In this document: positions 53,001 to 60,770 of the stretch, piece after piece | Layout of the letters: the number at the start of each line of letters is the position of its first letter | Position numbering within the stretch: the stretch's first letter is position 1 | Assembly: GCA_017461565.1 (NCBI GenBank) | Contig: JAFTXQ010000004.1 | Location: forward strand, 231,160-295,159 | Direction of reading: 5' to 3' | Source of the DNA: Oscillospiraceae bacterium | Lineage (GTDB): Bacteria; Bacillota; Clostridia; Oscillospirales; Ruminococcaceae | Length of the DNA stretch: 64,000 nucleotides | Program-made: the position numbers and the translations under genes | Notes under the pieces: generated by a model | What the model saw: only the letters and a program-made list of their open reading frames with translations | What the model was told of the DNA's origin: nothing | Databases searched by the model: none

Positions 53001-53330
53001 TCAACACTGCGCACTAAGATAGGCTCGCTCAATGAAAGCACATTCAGCAGCAAGTTCAATGATAAGCTGAATGACAACATCAACACATATCTTAAGGCCG
53101 CTAAGTATACACAGGCTGCGCAGTCCTATTGCAATATCCTTGCATCTGCGCCTTCAGCTTACTCTAGTGCCTACAACAATCTCAAGACAGCTTGCAGCAG
53201 CCTTTCCGATGCATTTGAAGCATTCTGTCTGGCTCAGTATGATAACACGCTGGCTAACTTCAAATCGACTGTAAACAGCTATGTGAACGCTGCTACCAAT
53301 GCTGCGTCCAAGGCAAAGAAGGCGCTCTGA
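50097..53330 (+). CDS. Zinc-ribbon membrane protein with tandem 16-residue repeats
   Basis: A 1077-residue protein, family not recognised. Two zinc ribbons lie at the N terminus (Cys 3, 6, 17, 20 and 60, 63, 74, 77). An acidic low-complexity region follows with eight repeats of PVYEETATYQPVAEET (270-397). A third zinc ribbon (Cys 571, 574, 585, 588) precedes one membrane helix (about 611-640), a Ser/Thr/Pro-rich linker (about 650-800) with PKTSTT repeats, and a 275-residue alpha-helical C-terminal domain. The layout suggests a cytoplasmic N-terminal half and an external C-terminal domain on a wall-spanning stalk. AGGAGG precedes the ATG. Confidence 0.8.
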   Translation: MFCENCGKSLIRGYQFCLECGTPVPPQPAEDEQPVAEAEAQQEGMPQVEPTASEGSLVFCPNCGMHMQQSTAFCEKCGERLQANAADGGNYSNLPKNGSVPLWNTERVDYGYENMSDGDIEQINNFINGGGISAPDYDSANDYNALGVSGYDALGGSSGMDSVGAGSIENSAAEIEAITAQLSNICQSSSEMPAIGAKDNMIQDEVVKVENFAMEASYVDQEYVDQGSLPVIEGASMEYDPNEPEPEDPNAFVMTPEAIEDITPQYESVPTYEETATYQPVAEEVPVYEETATYQPVAEETPVYEETATYQPMAEETPVYEETATYQPVAEETPVYEEAATYQPVAEETPVYEETATYQPVAEEVPVYEEAATYQPVAEEVPVYEEAATYEPATEETPVYEDNTTENIEEAPAAPAYTIPVFGEDDSANNAGEAVYSGYEQAASFSSDIPLYSDPVAETEATAIPAYEEPVAPVYEEPVMPVYEETAAPEYEVPTAPVNEAIPANEYQQNDNVGMAAMGAVGAAAASYDSVSDNSAYITSNTADYGYAAAAAPAPETVSEPEVDLGKLVYCRTCGQDMYEKELVCRNCGAPKRPEYVPPSVRKQKQKKEPFKLFGIFSIPALVGIGAALVALTLIIMPSVLGNNKPPVSGGTSNSTVSGNEQLNAGGGTTSNKQDDPVAPESEDAGTTAPSSSSTPEQTDPVVPPETETTEPADPDTEDTTPGIDVPPVTSTPASSSTPASSSTTPQSSTPASSTTPTSTTTPKPSTTPKTSTTPKTSTTPKPSTTPQQSTTHTPSATVVNQDKQRDKLIGAFETLSAEVGKVDLLARSTITAIMFDSRSADTAGKSFYSRDLAVSMLKNIKSGKNSVASAISSAKPSSSELMTAYNALCSLQDKYLSYCDYVVNATNFGSYESKCDSYLNAYNNAVKTSFALTKLETNAQTTADKNAYYAYVLGEAVTAVENAASAYSTLRTKIGSLNESTFSSKFNDKLNDNINTYLKAAKYTQAAQSYCNILASAPSAYSSAYNNLKTACSSLSDAFEAFCLAQYDNTLANFKSTVNSYVNAATNAASKAKKAL
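50904..51287 (+). repeat. Eight 48-bp tandem repeats inside the zinc-ribbon gene
   Basis: Eight in-frame 48-base units encode variants of PVYEETATYQPVAEET; a decayed ninth (PVYEDNTTENIEEA) follows. Units differ at a few synonymous and T/A, V/T or V/M sites, so copy number is likely to vary between strains. Confidence 0.92.
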
Positions 53331-53380
53331 TATCGTGCGGTATCATGAAGCAAGTACAGATCAAGCTTAAATAATTTCAT

Positions 53381-53414
53381 GCGGCGGAATGAGTGATTAT
53401 TCCGCCGCTGATTT
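53381..53414 (+). terminator. Terminator after the zinc-ribbon gene
   Basis: Perfect stem GCGGCGGAAT (53381-53390) with ATTCCGCCGC (53399-53408), loop of eight, followed by TGATTTT. Confidence 0.8.
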
Positions 53415-53435
53415 TAAATTTATGGAGGTCATAGT

Positions 53436-54566
53436 ATGAGGGTAACTAAAGCGGTATCGCTGATAGCGGCAGGCGTTTTGCTTTTGGGTGGTTGCGCTTC
53501 CTTGAAAGAGTCGGGACTGCTTATCGATTCGCAGGCGCACAATGCTGCCCTTGAGGAGTTCTGGGGCGATCAGAATGACATACCCGAGACACCGCAGTCG
53601 GATTTCCTTTATCACTTTGACGATGCCACAGGAGAAGCAGTGATAACAAACTATATCGGCGACGCTTACGCTGTTAAGGTTCCGGAGTATATTGACGGGC
53701 ACTTAGTGACGGAAGTGGATCTTAGATATTGTTATAAATACATTAAGGCGCTGATATTGCCTGATACTGTGGTGGATGTGCGTATAGCAGGATACGACGA
53801 TATAACGTCACAGCTGAGCAATACTAATATCACGCATCAGATGCATCTGTCTTTCTTCTACGTGTCGGAGAAAAACGGTATAACCATCAATGATTATACA
53901 GGCCATGAGGCGGTAGTGCGTATACCAACGGAGCTTGAAGATCCGCTGGATGTCAACCACAAATATACCGTGAAAAAGGTCGATCTGAGAGGCTGTGAAA
54001 AGGACATACGCCTGCTTATCATACCTGAATGCGTTGAGTATATTTCGGCGAAGAGGTATGAGGATGTAATAGTATCTGCGGAGGAGCTTTCAGATTACAT
54101 AAGATCAAACCGGGAGCTATATAAGGGTGTAAAGGGCGGTATCGGAGTCGAGAAGATGAATATTCCCGCATCTTATAAGTGGGGTGAGAACCGCACCTTT
54201 GCGGGAACTACACTGAAAAGTGTATTTGTACCGCAGACATTGTCAAGGATCAAAAGCTCTGCATTCAGTCGCTGTCCGCTGCTTACAGAGGTGGTGCTTG
54301 ATCCTGAAAGTGTGGAGATAGGTGACCATGCTTTTTATGAGTGCGGATTGCTTGAGGATATAGACATTTCCTGTGCCACTGATATCGGAGACTGGGCTTT
54401 CGGAAAATGCAGCAGCCTTTCCGAGCTAAGCTTCGGAGATGGGCTGAAGAATGTTGGAGAATACTCGTTTGAAAGTTGTGTTTCACTGCAGAAGGTGTAT
54501 TTTTCCGATACATCGGCGGTGATCAGCGGAAATGCTTTCGATGGCTGCGAGCAGCTTAAAAGTTGA
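53436..54566 (+). CDS. Lipoprotein with BspA-type leucine-rich repeats
   Basis: A 376-residue lipoprotein (LLGGC, Cys20). The C-terminal third has LRR_5/BspA-like repeats of the form AFSRCPLLTEVVLDPESVEI, AFYECGLLEDIDI, AFGKCSSLSELSFGDGL and AFDGCEQLKS, typical surface-binding modules of gut Firmicutes. The middle contains two degenerate units around VDLRYCYKYIKALILPDTV and VDLRGCEKDIRLLIIPECV. GGAGG lies before the ATG. No separate promoter is seen after the preceding terminator, so read-through may supply its RNA. Ligand unknown. Confidence 0.82.
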   Translation: MRVTKAVSLIAAGVLLLGGCASLKESGLLIDSQAHNAALEEFWGDQNDIPETPQSDFLYHFDDATGEAVITNYIGDAYAVKVPEYIDGHLVTEVDLRYCYKYIKALILPDTVVDVRIAGYDDITSQLSNTNITHQMHLSFFYVSEKNGITINDYTGHEAVVRIPTELEDPLDVNHKYTVKKVDLRGCEKDIRLLIIPECVEYISAKRYEDVIVSAEELSDYIRSNRELYKGVKGGIGVEKMNIPASYKWGENRTFAGTTLKSVFVPQTLSRIKSSAFSRCPLLTEVVLDPESVEIGDHAFYECGLLEDIDISCATDIGDWAFGKCSSLSELSFGDGLKNVGEYSFESCVSLQKVYFSDTSAVISGNAFDGCEQLKS

Positions 54567-54694
54567 GTTTATATACTTTGGGGATATATCATTGAGTTCT
54601 ATACTATAAGTATATCGCACAGTCGTAAATATGTGCATCCGTTTTGTATACAAATGCGACTAGGCGATCGGATTAACGAAAAAATCGTCCGCTC
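54567..54694. other. Intergenic, no gene seen
   Basis: About 130 bases after the LRR lipoprotein gene, A+T-rich, without a recognisable terminator or gene. The promoter of the leader RNA follows. Confidence 0.6.
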
Positions 54695-54723
54695 TTGACA
54701 AATATTCTTAAGCGTTGTATAAT
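54695..54723 (+). promoter_or_regulatory. Promoter of the leader RNA and XRE-cupin operon
   Basis: Perfect TTGACA (54695-54700), 17-base spacer, perfect TATAAT (54718-54723). Start near 54730. Confidence 0.9.
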
Positions 54724-54729
54724 CATAAT

Positions 54730-54913
54730 GTGGAATTGTATGCACGCTGCAGCTGCGGCATTGCACTGTTATAGCTGCAATGCAGGACAGCCTGAGTAAT
54801 TACATCTGTCTGAACATCTTCCCGATGTCATAGGTGGTTTCATCGTTGGGTGTACAGAGGCTGTATTAGCGTATACTATTGCCCTTTCTCCTGTTGTGGT
54901 AAAGGGCTTTTTT
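54730..54913 (+). ncRNA. Structured leader RNA ending in an intrinsic terminator (candidate riboswitch/attenuator)
   Basis: About 184 bases run from a consensus promoter to a terminator, GCCCTTT (54881-54887) with AAAGGGC (54901-54907) plus six T, all upstream of the XRE-cupin gene. Other helices: GCATTGCA/TGCAATGC (54758-54765 with 54776-54783), ACAGCCT/AGGCTGT (54787-54793 with 54858-54864), which encloses CATCTGT/ATAGGTG (54803-54809 with 54830-54836) and ACATC/GATGT (54814-54818 with 54824-54828). GTGTAC/GTATAC (54850-54855 with 54871-54876) would compete with the long-range helix. I do not recognise a known riboswitch consensus; it could also be a free-standing small RNA. Confidence 0.6.
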
Positions 54914-54970
54914 GTTGGAGCCGACAGCTTGCGGCGCATGAAAATAATTACTGCGAAAGGAAAGTGTCTT

Positions 54971-55534
54971 ATGGATTATAATATCAAAGAGGTATCTCAG
55001 CGCCTGCGTGCTTCACGTGAAGCGCTGGATTTCACTCCCGAATATATGGCTGAGCGCACACAGGTCACTGTTGAGGAGTATATGGCTCTTGAAAACGGAG
55101 AGCGTGATCTTTCGCTGTCCTTTATGAACAACTGTGCCGAGGCTCTTGGAATGGAGCTTATCGCACTGCTTACAGGGCAGTCCCCGAAGCTGACCAAGTA
55201 TTCTGTTGTCAGAAAGGGCGAGGGACTCCGTATTGAGCGCCGTGAGCGCTTTGAATACTATCATCTTGCGTATATGTTCAAGAACAAGTGCCTGGAGCCT
55301 ATGCTTGTTACAGCGCCTTATATTGAAGCGCAGCAGAATGCGCCGATAAAGATGTCTTCTCATGAAGGACAGGAGTTTGACTACATAATCTCCGGTCAGA
55401 TGAAATTCATTATCAATGGTCATGTGGAGATACTCGGCCCCGGCGACAGCCTTTACCTTGACAGCAAAAATCCCCACGGAATGATCGCTGTCGGCGGAGA
55501 GGACTGCACGTTTATCGCTATTCTTGTTTCTTAA
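54971..55534 (+). CDS. XRE-family regulator with C-terminal cupin domain
   Basis: A 187-residue protein. Residues 5-60 are a helix-turn-helix of the XRE kind (VSQRLRASREALDFTPEYMA, EYMALENGERDLS), and residues 110-187 form a cupin barrel (SSHEGQEFDYIISGQMKFII, GPGDSLYLDSKNPHGM) that should bind a small ligand or metal. Such proteins often control the metabolic gene next to them. ATG 54971 has AAAGGAAAG upstream; the longer frame would begin inside the terminator. The acyl-CoA synthetase gene overlaps or follows directly. Confidence 0.9.
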   Translation: MDYNIKEVSQRLRASREALDFTPEYMAERTQVTVEEYMALENGERDLSLSFMNNCAEALGMELIALLTGQSPKLTKYSVVRKGEGLRIERRERFEYYHLAYMFKNKCLEPMLVTAPYIEAQQNAPIKMSSHEGQEFDYIISGQMKFIINGHVEILGPGDSLYLDSKNPHGMIAVGGEDCTFIAILVS

Positions 55535-55596
55535 TGCGAACGATCGTGAAGATCGATATTAATTACATACATATATTGAAAGGATATAACAAAACA

Positions 55597-57276
55597 ATGG
55601 ATATACCATCGTATCACCTGAATTTTGTCAAAGAGGGCTTTGATGAAAATGGCATACTCAATAAGTTTGAGATAACATATCCCGAGAATTTTAATTTCAG
55701 CTACGATATTATAGATAAATATGCTGAGATAGAGCCTGACCGCCGTGCGCTTATGTGGGTGGATCTTGAGGGAAACGAACGCACCTTTACGTTCGGAGAT
55801 CTGTCCAGGCTTTCCACAAAAGCAGCGAACATGTTCACTGCTATGGGAATAAAGAAGGGCGACCATGTCATGCTGGTGCTGAAGAGAAATTATCAGTTCT
55901 GGTATGTAATAATTGCGCTGCTTAAGATAGGCGCTATCGCTATCCCTGCCACACATCTGCTTACCACAAAGGATTTCGTGTATCGCTTTGAGGCGGCTGA
56001 TGTTAAGGCTGTTATTGCTACAAGTCATGCAGATGTATCTCACTATGTTGAGGAGGCTGACGAGAAGCTTGGCGGATGTCTTAAGGCAAAGTACATCGTA
56101 AATGGCACACGTGACGGATGGACGACCTTTGATGAGGAGATCGAGAAGTATCCCGAGACCATGGAGAGAGTTCCTACCAGATGGGACGATATATTCCTGA
56201 TGTATTTCACATCAGGCACGACAGGTTATCCCAAAATGGTAATCCACGATCACACTTATGCGCTTGCACATATCCAGACAGCAAAGCACTGGCATAATGT
56301 AGATCCTGACGGCATCCATCTTACCATTTCCGATACGGGATGGGGTAAGGCTGCATGGGGTAAGATGTACGGACAGCTTATCATGGGTACCTGCGTATTT
56401 GTATATGATTTCGACAAGTTTATTCCCGAGAATATGCTGGCGGTTATGGAGAAGTACAAGATCACCACATTCTGCGCTCCTCCGACTATGTTCAGATTCT
56501 TCATAAAGACAGGTCTTGGAAGTTACGATCTGTCCAGTCTTAAATACTGCACGATTGCAGGAGAGGCGCTCAATCCCGAGGTCTATAACAAGTGGCTCGA
56601 GTTCACAGGTATAAAGCTTATGGAGGGATTCGGTCAGACGGAGTCTGCGCTTATTCTCGCCAATACCATCGGTATGACTCCGAAGCCCGGATCTATGGGC
56701 AGACCTACACCTCTGTACGATGTAGTGCTTGTAGACGCCGACGGCGATGAAGTCCCTGTCGGCGAGACGGGTGAGATCTGTCTGCGTGGTGAATATACAA
56801 ATACACGTGGTCTGTGCCGTGGATATTATCGTAATAAGGAGATCACTGACGAGACATGGCACGATGGTCTCTATCACACAGGCGATACAGCATGGATGGA
56901 CGAGGACGGCTACTACTGGTACGTTGGCAGAAACGATGATGTTATCAAGGCGAGCGGTTATCGTATAGGTCCGTTTGAGATAGAAAGCGTGCTTATCGCA
57001 CATCCGGCTGTACTTGAGTGTGCTGTAACGGGCGCTCCGCATCCTATCAGAGGAATGGTGGTAAAGGCTACCATCGTGCTTGCAAAGGGGTATACTGCTA
57101 GTGATGAGCTTGTCAAGGAGCTGCAGGATCATGTTAAGAAGAATACAGCGCCTTATAAGTACCCCAGGATCGTGGAGTTTGTTGGCGAGCTTCCCAAGAC
57201 TATCAGCGGCAAGATAAAGCGTGGCGAGATAAGAAAGCGTGATATTGAAAAATACAACGCCGAAAATCCCCTGTAA
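55597..57276 (+). CDS. Acyl-CoA synthetase, AMP-forming
   Basis: A 559-residue adenylating enzyme activating a short- to medium-chain carboxylic acid to its CoA thioester. Visible motifs are the phosphate loop YFTSGTTGYPKMV, the GFGQTES motif, the hinge region WYVGRNDDVIKASGYRIGPF and the C-terminal catalytic Lys in PKTISGKIKRGE. Start ATG 55597 follows GAAAGGA at a somewhat long distance; an in-frame ATG at 55534 overlapping the XRE stop is an alternative. It is cotranscribed with the XRE-cupin gene, which likely senses its substrate or product. Confidence 0.9.
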   Translation: MDIPSYHLNFVKEGFDENGILNKFEITYPENFNFSYDIIDKYAEIEPDRRALMWVDLEGNERTFTFGDLSRLSTKAANMFTAMGIKKGDHVMLVLKRNYQFWYVIIALLKIGAIAIPATHLLTTKDFVYRFEAADVKAVIATSHADVSHYVEEADEKLGGCLKAKYIVNGTRDGWTTFDEEIEKYPETMERVPTRWDDIFLMYFTSGTTGYPKMVIHDHTYALAHIQTAKHWHNVDPDGIHLTISDTGWGKAAWGKMYGQLIMGTCVFVYDFDKFIPENMLAVMEKYKITTFCAPPTMFRFFIKTGLGSYDLSSLKYCTIAGEALNPEVYNKWLEFTGIKLMEGFGQTESALILANTIGMTPKPGSMGRPTPLYDVVLVDADGDEVPVGETGEICLRGEYTNTRGLCRGYYRNKEITDETWHDGLYHTGDTAWMDEDGYYWYVGRNDDVIKASGYRIGPFEIESVLIAHPAVLECAVTGAPHPIRGMVVKATIVLAKGYTASDELVKELQDHVKKNTAPYKYPRIVEFVGELPKTISGKIKRGEIRKRDIEKYNAENPL

Positions 57277-57312
57277 CCGACATAATAATTCAAATATAAA
57301 GGAGAAGATAAA

Positions 57313-57786
57313 ATGGTAGTAATTGAAATGGAAAACGGAAAGAAGATAAAGCTGGAGCTTTATCCCGACAAGGCGCCTATCACCGTTGAGAATTTTCTGA
57401 AGCTTGTAGGCGAGGGCTTTTATGACGGTCTGATCTTCCACCGTGTTATCAAGGATTTTATGATCCAGGGTGGCGATCCCGAGGGTACAGGCATGGGTGG
57501 CGCAAAAGATAAGATCAAAGGCGAGTTCCTTATGAACGGTGTTCCCAACAGTCTTTCGCATCAGCGTGGCGTTATCTCTATGGCAAGAGCGCAGAACCCC
57601 AATTCCGCAAGCTCCCAGTTCTTTATTGTCCACAAGGATTCCACATTCCTTGATGGACAGTATGCGGCATTCGGCAGAGTTACCGAGGGCATGGATGCGG
57701 TTGACGAGATTGCTGAGACAGCTACCGACTACAATGACAGACCCAGGACCGATGTACGTATGAAGAGAGTTTATATCGAGGATTGA
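57313..57786 (+). CDS. Peptidyl-prolyl cis-trans isomerase, cyclophilin type
   Basis: A 157-residue cytoplasmic cyclophilin with FLKLVGEGFYDGLIFHRVIK, DFMIQGGDPEGTGMGG and SASSQFFIVHKDSTFLDGQY, including the catalytic Arg in FHRV. No signal peptide. AAGGAG precedes the ATG; 36 bases after the synthetase gene, so possibly the third gene of that operon. Confidence 0.95.
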   Translation: MVVIEMENGKKIKLELYPDKAPITVENFLKLVGEGFYDGLIFHRVIKDFMIQGGDPEGTGMGGAKDKIKGEFLMNGVPNSLSHQRGVISMARAQNPNSASSQFFIVHKDSTFLDGQYAAFGRVTEGMDAVDEIAETATDYNDRPRTDVRMKRVYIED

Positions 57787-57819
57787 ACATCAGTTCTTTA
57801 AGACTAGCTGAACATGAAA

Positions 57820-57859
57820 AACATCCGCTTGACACCATGTGTTTAAGCGGATGTTTTAT
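57820..57859 (+). terminator. Terminator after the cyclophilin gene
   Basis: Perfect 11-bp stem AACATCCGCTT (57820-57830) with AAGCGGATGTT (57845-57855), followed by TTATTG. Confidence 0.88.
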
Positions 57860-57883
57860 TGTTTGATATTTGTTGAATAAATC

Positions 57884-57908
57884 CACCCGTGAAAGAGCTT
57901 CACGGGTG
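57884..57908 (-). terminator. Terminator of the ABC permease gene
   Basis: Perfect 10-bp stem CACCCGTGAA (57884-57893) with TTCACGGGTG (57899-57908). The minus-strand tail is GATTTATT. Confidence 0.7.
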
Positions 57909-57925
57909 ATTTGCGTATTATAAAA

Positions 57926-60718
57926 TCAATCCTCGCCAAGTTTGAGCGCCTTGTTGATGTTTATACGTCTGATTATTCCGCCGAGAACGGTAAAACCGCC
58001 CAGCAGCATGAATGCTATAAGTATATACATCTTGATATAATCGCCGCCATCGCCCTGTACGATGAATGGAGGAGTCTGGTTTGTGGCGTCGTACATGGTT
58101 CGGAAGAGCGGTACGAACAGATCGCTTGCTACACCGCCTACCACAAAACCGGCTGCGATAGAAGCCACACTTACCAGCAATTGCTCATATCCGAGCGTAG
58201 CGATTATCTCCCTGAATGTCACGCCCATTGCACGAAGCACGCCGAACTGCAGCGTTCTGGAGCGGATGGAGATGATCCAGTAGATAAGGAAGCCGATTAC
58301 TGTCATAAGCATTATGACAACAAAGCCGAGAGTAAGTGCACCGTTCATGCCCTGCAGCTCGGGATCAGTCTTCTCTTCGATGAGAAGCTGTGAGCTGTCT
58401 GTAATGTGCTGAAGCTTGATATTGCGCTCTGCAATATCAGCGTAGAGCTCTTCGCTCTTGGCGTCATCTGCAAGGTTAAGCCATATCTGATATGGCTGGA
58501 AATCTGTCAGCTTTCTTACGTAGTTATAGTTGCATACAAGGAAGTCTTTTATTGCTGTTTCGCCTGTGCGCTCGTTTACAACTACTGTTTCGGAGGGGTC
58601 TATTCCCGGCCAGTAGTCAACGAATGCAAGAACGGTGAGCTTTACAGTTTCGTTACCGCTCCATTTTACGGAGACGGTATCGCCAAGCTGCAAGCCTTTC
58701 TCTTCCCAGGAACGGGAGGCGAGAACGCCTGACTTGCAGTCTACCAGTGCGGAACAGTAGTTCCACCAGTGAACAGGAAGGAGATCGTTTCTGAACCATG
58801 CGGTCTGCGAGAATTTACCCGGTTCTATACACATAAGCGTTGCCTCGGCGTCGCTGTTTACGCCGTTTGCTGTTGCTTTGGCATCAACTCTCAGCACCTT
58901 TGTTGCGCTTTCCACTCCTGCCAGATTCTCGTAGGTTGTGGAGAAGTCGGGCTCTACATAGCTGGACTCATCTTCTACGGATTCAAGGCGCCAGAATGCG
59001 TCGAGAACAACATCCGTACCTGTTGAGTAGTAGATCCTGTCGGATTTACTGTTATTTATCGCTCTTGCGGTGTTGGCTGAGAATATTCCGAGGCCGAAGG
59101 TGATAACAAGGAACAGCATCAGGAAGCGTTCACGACCACCCTGCGAACGGGCAACGGCGGTGATCGCTACATACTGTGAGGGAGACCAGAAGCGGTTTCC
59201 GATCTTGTATATCAGCTTCAGGAGGTGGGGATAAAGTCTTATGAACAGCAGACCACATCCCATTATGAACATTGTTGAGAATACGAAATAAAGCGGATTT
59301 ATGCCTCCGTCAGTCTCAAATGTGCCGTCCTCGAATTTTTTTGTGATGCTTTTCGCTGTAAAGTAGTACCACACGAGCGAACCGCCCAGCAACAGGATGT
59401 CAACACATATCTTTTCCCACAGCGCCATTTTTACGACCTTAGCCTTGCTCTGCTTGTATTTAACGATGGAGAGCTTTGAGGCAGGGATTATAGGAAGCAT
59501 TGTGGTAAGGAAGAATACTATTATAGCAAGCAGGGCATATCCGAAAGCATCAAGACTTATCTTAGCTGCAAGGCCTGTCCTGTTTACAAACTCAAGGAAG
59601 CCGTTGGATACGCCAAGGAAGCTACACAGGAAAAGACCTATCAGCGGTGCGAATATAAGCGTCACAAGCCCCAGTATTCCTGTTTCCATGGCGTATATTC
59701 CGAAGATCTGCTTTGAAGATGCTCCTCGGCTCTTGAATACTGCTATCTCGTTCTTCTCCTGCTCTACGTTGAGCTGAGATACCATGAACAGATAGAATGC
59801 AAGCATAACTATCGTGGGTATCTGAAGTATCCATAGCATGGACTTCAGGCTTTCTGCACGCTCGGCGTATTCCACGAGTATGTCGTATATTCCCATGGAG
59901 AATTTATATCCGTAGCTGGGGTAGATGGTGAAATCGTCCTCTATGCTCTTGGTGATGCTTCCGAGCGAGTTGAGATCCATTTCCTGATAATCGAATGAGT
60001 AACGGCAGTTTATGCTGGAAAGCATTGTTGTGCCTGTCATCAGGTAGTCATCAAGGAATGTGTCATAATCAAAGAACAGCGCATTTATGTAATCCTCTAA
60101 GGTTTCGGACCAGTAGCTGTCGTTCTCACTTGATTGTTCGAATACGCCTACGACAGTTACAGAAAGCGGCTCGGTCTTGCTGTAAAAGCTATTCTGGATA
60201 TTATAAGTTTCGCCGCATACGATACCGAGGATCTTCAGACATTCTGCACTGCATATTACCTCGTAACTGCCGTCAGCCGCTCTGCCGGGATTGTACATCC
60301 TGCCCTCGATTATATTTATGTGATCCTGAAGGTTGCTCATGGATCCCATTTTGATACGAAGGTTGGAGCCTGCAAATATGTAAACATATTCATCCAGCAG
60401 TATCGTCTTGTTGTCGGCGCTGGGGATATCGATCTTGGATGTGCGTTCTTCGACAAGGGATGTAAGCGTTTCAACCGTCGCAAGGCGGTCGTCAAGGCTT
60501 GTTTTCATCTGAAGTGTTGTGGAGACGGAGTATTCTCCCGGGTAAAGTCCCGTATTCTCCTGATAAGCCTGCATGTCCTTTATGAGTATACGCTGCAGGG
60601 AAGCGTCCATATATATCGGCACGGTACTCATCATACCTGCTGCCAATAAAAATCCTATGAAAAGGCACAGCACCATCCATTTGGTATTGCGCATTTTTCT
60701 GAGAAGAAGTGTTAACAA
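57926..60718 (-). CDS. ABC transporter permease, FtsX/MacB family
   Basis: A 930-residue membrane protein with an N-terminal helix, a large extracytoplasmic domain (about 45-290) and two FtsX cores, each with three or four helices (first about 295-420, second about 790-930). The coupling loop IRSRTLQFGVLRAMGVTFRE is typical. It resembles the large permeases of peptide or lipid exporters in Firmicutes. It lies 52 bases after the membrane-fusion lipoprotein gene, forming an operon. No ATPase gene accompanies them here, so one elsewhere must drive the complex. Confidence 0.87.
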   Translation of the reverse strand: MLTLLLRKMRNTKWMVLCLFIGFLLAAGMMSTVPIYMDASLQRILIKDMQAYQENTGLYPGEYSVSTTLQMKTSLDDRLATVETLTSLVEERTSKIDIPSADNKTILLDEYVYIFAGSNLRIKMGSMSNLQDHINIIEGRMYNPGRAADGSYEVICSAECLKILGIVCGETYNIQNSFYSKTEPLSVTVVGVFEQSSENDSYWSETLEDYINALFFDYDTFLDDYLMTGTTMLSSINCRYSFDYQEMDLNSLGSITKSIEDDFTIYPSYGYKFSMGIYDILVEYAERAESLKSMLWILQIPTIVMLAFYLFMVSQLNVEQEKNEIAVFKSRGASSKQIFGIYAMETGILGLVTLIFAPLIGLFLCSFLGVSNGFLEFVNRTGLAAKISLDAFGYALLAIIVFFLTTMLPIIPASKLSIVKYKQSKAKVVKMALWEKICVDILLLGGSLVWYYFTAKSITKKFEDGTFETDGGINPLYFVFSTMFIMGCGLLFIRLYPHLLKLIYKIGNRFWSPSQYVAITAVARSQGGRERFLMLFLVITFGLGIFSANTARAINNSKSDRIYYSTGTDVVLDAFWRLESVEDESSYVEPDFSTTYENLAGVESATKVLRVDAKATANGVNSDAEATLMCIEPGKFSQTAWFRNDLLPVHWWNYCSALVDCKSGVLASRSWEEKGLQLGDTVSVKWSGNETVKLTVLAFVDYWPGIDPSETVVVNERTGETAIKDFLVCNYNYVRKLTDFQPYQIWLNLADDAKSEELYADIAERNIKLQHITDSSQLLIEEKTDPELQGMNGALTLGFVVIMLMTVIGFLIYWIISIRSRTLQFGVLRAMGVTFREIIATLGYEQLLVSVASIAAGFVVGGVASDLFVPLFRTMYDATNQTPPFIVQGDGGDYIKMYILIAFMLLGGFTVLGGIIRRININKALKLGED

Positions 60719-60770
60719 ACCGTACCTCCGATTTTCAAGTCAAGTTTTTGTTGGTATTACGGCTGAAGCA

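Noticed and set aside
54730-54913. Known T-box, SAM, FMN, TPP or cyclic-di-GMP riboswitch
   Set aside because: I looked for the conserved core sequences of these classes and did not find them; 6S RNA cannot be excluded without a covariance search.
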